64,000 bases of DNA, taken from the NCBI GenBank assembly GCA_020350825.1, contig CP070724.1, positions 1,564,231 through 1,628,230 of the forward strand, given 5' to 3'. The position numbers and the translations under genes were made by a program. Source of the stretch: Thermoplasmatales archaeon. GTDB taxonomy: Archaea; Thermoplasmatota; E2; DHVEG-1. The notes beneath the pieces were generated by a model. It ran no database searches. It had not been told where the DNA came from and worked only from the letters and a program-made list of their open reading frames with translations. Position 1 is the first letter of the stretch, and each line of letters starts with the position of its first letter. Of this stretch, positions 61,752 through 64,000 are shown in pieces.

Positions 61752-61985
61752 CTAAAACTTTGTTCCTGTTAATGTTTTTGTATCAAGTATTCCTTCAATT
61801 GATCTGATTTTGTTTACTACAATAACCCCTAGACTTTCGAAATCATCAGCTTCGATTTTAGCTAATAGATCATATTCTCCAAACAACGGATAGAGTTCAA
61901 TAATCTCTGGCACCTTAGAGAGTTTGGTATATACATCATGTTCACGCGCAGGTGCAATGGTTATTAGAACAAAACCTATCGCCAT
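61752..61985 (-). CDS. Stand-alone RAM domain protein
   Basis: The 77-residue protein contains YPLFGEYDLLAKIEADDFESLG and VVNKIRSIEGILDTKTLTGTK. It is closest to the copies at 15416 and 46243. The start at 61985 is chosen because GGGG precedes it and it aligns with the paralogues; a longer frame runs to 62042. It follows the PAC2 gene by about 100 bp, repeating the 15.4-16.6 kb arrangement. Confidence 0.85.
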   Translation of the reverse strand: MAIGFVLITIAPAREHDVYTKLSKVPEIIELYPLFGEYDLLAKIEADDFESLGVIVVNKIRSIEGILDTKTLTGTKF

Positions 61986-62085
61986 ATCTATTTCCCCTTT
62001 TTTCATTATTTGAAATAACTTAATTGTTTTTAACAGTTTCATGCTAAAAAATTTTAGGATGGGATGAAGTAGGGTGGGCTAATTC

Positions 62086-62886
62086 CTATCCATACATACT
62101 TGGTTGTGGAACCCGATCGGATGCCATCGGTTTTGCTTGTTTATGGAATTTCTGAAGTTGTTTTTCTATACGTCCCGCCTCATCATACAATGGTCCAACA
62201 TTTATTTCAATACCAATGATCGAGGCGATAACATTTATAGCAGATGCAGCAGCTCCTGCATCAGGGATGTTAGGATGTGCCTCAGCAAGTAATGCTATCA
62301 CATTGTACCCCGCTTGTTTCCCTATATTTAGTAAAACACCTGAGACACCTGCGATTATGCCATTTTTAAACTGAGGGATGTTTCTTTCTCTTAGCATGGC
62401 TCTGGCTTCTTCTGTTGATCCTATTGCAAATGCTTCAGCAATGTTTTCTTCTTCCCCTTCTACAACCATGCCTTCAGGGGAAATCAAGAGATTACATCTC
62501 TTTTCATGCACCCAATTTATAACTGTATATGATAAAGAATTTATCAAATTAGGTTTTGGTTTAAATTCAGAGACAAACACAGCGATCTTTTCACCAGATT
62601 CCAGTTTCCCTGCATATATACGAACAGGAGACAACGGTTCCCCGGTATGCACAACAGAAAGAGGAGGGAACTGTGCGGAATTTAAAGCCCCTATCTGCTT
62701 TAAACCAAAAGCATCTATCAAGTAATTGGCAACAATTGTACTAACCATCCCTATCGAAGGAAAACCTGCAATGACAGTCGCATCACTCATATCCATTTCT
62801 TCAAAATCAATGATCTCAACATCATCCGAATGTATCAACTCTTCTTCATCAGGATGAGATTTCTTCCTCGTTTCATTCCCATTCAT
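62086..62886 (-). CDS. PAC2 family protein, proteasome-assembly-chaperone-like, with HbYX end
   Basis: The 266-residue protein has an acidic N-terminal extension (about 1-32), then TVIAGFPSIGMVSTIVANYLIDAF, VSEFKPKPNLINSL, AGVSGVLLNIGKQAGYN, and LAEAHPNIPDAGAAASAINVI. Like its paralogue at 15781-16581, it ends in S-M-Y-G, fitting the HbYX docking motif for 20S proteasome alpha-rings. A GGAGAT site precedes the ATG. Four small genes lie upstream and a RAM-domain gene downstream, all on the same strand. Confidence 0.87.
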   Translation of the reverse strand: MNGNETRKKSHPDEEELIHSDDVEIIDFEEMDMSDATVIAGFPSIGMVSTIVANYLIDAFGLKQIGALNSAQFPPLSVVHTGEPLSPVRIYAGKLESGEKIAVFVSEFKPKPNLINSLSYTVINWVHEKRCNLLISPEGMVVEGEEENIAEAFAIGSTEEARAMLRERNIPQFKNGIIAGVSGVLLNIGKQAGYNVIALLAEAHPNIPDAGAAASAINVIASIIGIEINVGPLYDEAGRIEKQLQKFHKQAKPMASDRVPQPSMYG

Positions 62887-62959
62887 CTTTTTTATCTCCT
62901 TGCCTTATCTCGCAACTTTCCTCAGCCTATGATTTCACACCAACTCTTCCTTTTACGAG

Positions 62960-63109
62960 CTATAGAACAGGTCGCCCCTCCCTGAGTTTTTTATTATAAC
63001 ATTTTTTACAGTAGATTCCACGTTTGAACTTACTTCCATTAGGCGGGATATAGATGGTTCCTTCTAAAAACAATAAGTCTTTACCACAACCATCACATTT
63101 TTCCACCAT
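62960..63109 (-). CDS. 49-residue zinc-knuckle protein
   Basis: The product starts MVEKCDGCGKDLLF and carries CDGC (C5/C8) and YCKKC (C34/C37), one four-Cys zinc site. The tail is basic (NKKLREGRP). It lies 73 bp before the PAC2 gene. No named family is recognised; nucleic-acid or protein binding is likely. Confidence 0.6.
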   Translation of the reverse strand: MVEKCDGCGKDLLFLEGTIYIPPNGSKFKRGIYCKKCYNKKLREGRPVL

Positions 63110-63173
63110 ACTTTTTTTTTCATCTCCCAGCTTATAACCTCATACGATTAATCCAATTATCTGTATTATTCGT

Positions 63174-63311
63174 TTATTTCTTTCTCCCATGTGTACATCC
63201 TATTATATTTCCTTCCTTGTCGAGTTTATGGTCACCTACAGCAAGTACTTCGAAAGGATAAGTACAAACACCAATGTTTTTGTCTTTAAATTTACATTTA
63301 ACACATTTCAT
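63174..63311 (-). CDS. 45-residue cysteine-rich small protein
   Basis: The product begins MKCVKCKFKDKNIGVC and ends with GNIIGCTHGRKK. CxxC (C3/C6), C16 and C39 plus His could form a zinc site. The ATG lies 4 nt after the stop of the upstream gene, suggesting coupling. No family is recognised. Confidence 0.55.
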   Translation of the reverse strand: MKCVKCKFKDKNIGVCTYPFEVLAVGDHKLDKEGNIIGCTHGRKK

Positions 63312-63315
63312 GAAA

Positions 63316-63531
63316 TCATCTTAAACGTCGCCAACCACCAGGGGTCATTTTTTCAACAATTAATCCGCCGCCGGAGCTTACCGAAAGTCTGTAATCGCTA
63401 GAATTCTCATATCCAAGTGGTCCTTCAACTGACGTTGTCAGTTGTAACACTTCAGAATCTGTTAGCATCAGTTTTTTAACAGTTTTTTCTCTCCGACTTT
63501 TCCTTTTCATCTTGTCCATAAACAACCGCAT
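63316..63531 (-). CDS. 71-residue basic small protein
   Basis: The N-terminal third is highly basic (MKRKSRREKTVKKL), followed by LTDSEVLQLTTSVEGPLGYE and RLSVSSGGGLIVEKM. A GGTGA site lies 8 nt before the ATG. It is 10 bp downstream of the 38-residue gene. A nucleic-acid-binding role is a guess. Confidence 0.5.
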   Translation of the reverse strand: MRLFMDKMKRKSRREKTVKKLMLTDSEVLQLTTSVEGPLGYENSSDYRLSVSSGGGLIVEKMTPGGWRRLR

Positions 63532-63541
63532 TATTTATCTT

Positions 63542-63658
63542 TCACCGCAAGACATGTTTTTCTTTTCTCTTCTTCTTGCGTTCCTTTCTTTCCTTCTTTG
63601 TTAAAGGCCCAGGTTTCTTTCCTGGAGATATATCTTTTCTGCCCTTGGCTTTACCCAT
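63542..63658 (-). CDS. 38-residue lysine-rich protein
   Basis: The product is MGKAKGRKDISPGKKPGPLT followed by a Lys/Arg-rich helix. A strong GGAGGAAGGTGAT site precedes the ATG, so translation is well supported. It is the first of four tiny genes before PAC2. The composition suggests RNA or DNA binding. Confidence 0.55.
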   Translation of the reverse strand: MGKAKGRKDISPGKKPGPLTKKERKERKKKRKEKHVLR

Positions 63659-63794
63659 ATCACCTTCCTCCTTTATTCATATCCATAAAGATGGATAGAA
63701 AAATGTAGTTAAAATATTTACTATTCGTAGTAGTGTATGTAGATTTTGTCTGAGAATAAACATATACAATTTCTTGGAGTTTTTTGCATGTATG

Positions 63795-63817
63795 AATATA
63801 CTAACTTAGAGTATATT
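63795..63817. promoter_or_regulatory. 23-bp palindrome between thermosome and small-gene operon
   Basis: AATATACT (63795-63802) and AGTATATT (63810-63817) form a perfect 8-bp inverted repeat with a 7-nt spacer. It lies about 70 bp after the thermosome stop and upstream of the minus-strand small-gene run. It could be a weak terminator or an operator. Confidence 0.3.
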
Positions 63818-63884
63818 GTTTATAAGTGGTAGTTTTCAATATGAAATCCTATTATTCAGGAAAAAAAGAAAGGGGAGTATAAAC

Positions 63885-64000
63885 TTAGTATTCCTCCATA
63901 CCTTCCATGCCACCTGGAGGCATACCACCAGGCCCTCCCATTGGGGGTGCTCCTCCACCGCCTTTCGCGGCGATGACATCTTCGATTCTTAGTATCATAG
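63885..64000 (-). CDS. Thermosome (group II chaperonin) subunit, C-terminal fragment
   Basis: Only the last 37 codons are in the window. They read MILRIEDVIAAKGGGG and then a Gly/Met/Pro-rich tail ending in GMEEY. Archaeal thermosome subunits end in exactly such a MILRIDDVIAA helix plus GGM-rich tail, which projects into the cavity. The gene runs off the right edge on the minus strand. Confidence 0.93.
   Translation of the reverse strand, partial: MILRIEDVIAAKGGGGAPPMGGPGGMPPGGMEGMEEY

Noticed and set aside
1..64000. tRNA or rRNA genes
   Set aside because: No T-loop GGTTCRANNCC consensus with a matching acceptor stem, and no GC-rich rRNA-like tract, was seen by eye; a tRNAscan run would settle this.

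Overview
The window is AT-rich archaeal DNA. The markers are an archaeal-type EF-1beta beside a four-CxxC zinc-finger protein, archaeal/eukaryotic-type glutamyl- and tyrosyl-tRNA synthetases, isopentenyl phosphate kinase, type 2 IPP isomerase, a type I geranylgeranyl diphosphate synthase, archaeal cofactor-independent phosphoglycerate mutase, PAC2 proteins with HbYX-like ends, and a thermosome C-terminus. Many starts lie 20-30 nt after a TATA box, or have Shine-Dalgarno sequences inside operons. Group 4-type [NiFe]-hydrogenase genes, HypE/HypF, class III ribonucleotide reductase and ferredoxins indicate an anaerobe. Gene content suggests an uncultured Thermoplasmatota-like euryarchaeon from sediment; this placement is inference. 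I found no tRNA, rRNA, CRISPR array, transposase or integrase.

Left part (0-27 kb), mostly core: a Cys-bearing HTH regulator, a secreted NlpC/P60-like protein, zinc finger plus EF-1beta, then a minus-strand isoprenoid operon ipk-fni-idsA-gltX. Next come exonuclease III, apgM, an ABC-2 exporter, a secreted beta-helix/metzincin protein, a PAC2 plus RAM-domain pair, a HAD phosphatase and YjbQ. A second copy of the HTH regulator is divergent from a DUF318 permease with a metal-binding N-terminus. A minus-strand hydrogenase locus follows: hypE, small, NuoC-like, large and ferredoxin subunits, then hypF. It has no membrane subunit.

Middle (27-48.7 kb): cell-surface functions (acyltransferase, transglutaminase-like protein, methyltransferase, AglD/UPF0104-like membrane protein, CapK-like ligase), a hydrogenase maturation protease, the operon nrdR-nrdD-nrdG-DUF1893-trxB behind tandem NrdR-box-like palindromes, cutA, a DUF123 protein, a stand-alone DHPS N-terminal domain, purB, a gingipain-like protease with a beta-helix, tyrS and a set of small metabolic enzymes.

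Right part (48.7-64 kb), accessory: paired HTH repressors with matching operators, small uncharacterised proteins, and about 10 kb of secreted or membrane proteins (DUF4382 lipoprotein, beta-helix, PQQ-type propeller, retropepsin-like protein). That block is bracketed by two inverted copies of an unusual GTGCAAAGCC hairpin with iterated GTGCA-type repeats. The last 2.3 kb holds a minus-strand run of four tiny basic or zinc-binding proteins, then PAC2 and RAM genes, directly downstream of a thermosome gene.

The best candidates for something new are: (1) the TTAAC-N4-GTTAA sites of the paired HTH regulators, one covering the predicted start of an 87-nt structured RNA with a pyrimidine-rich loop; (2) the GTGCA hairpin/iteron elements; (3) the duplicated PAC2-RAM module and its small-protein operon; (4) other structured intergenic RNAs and shared promoter motifs.
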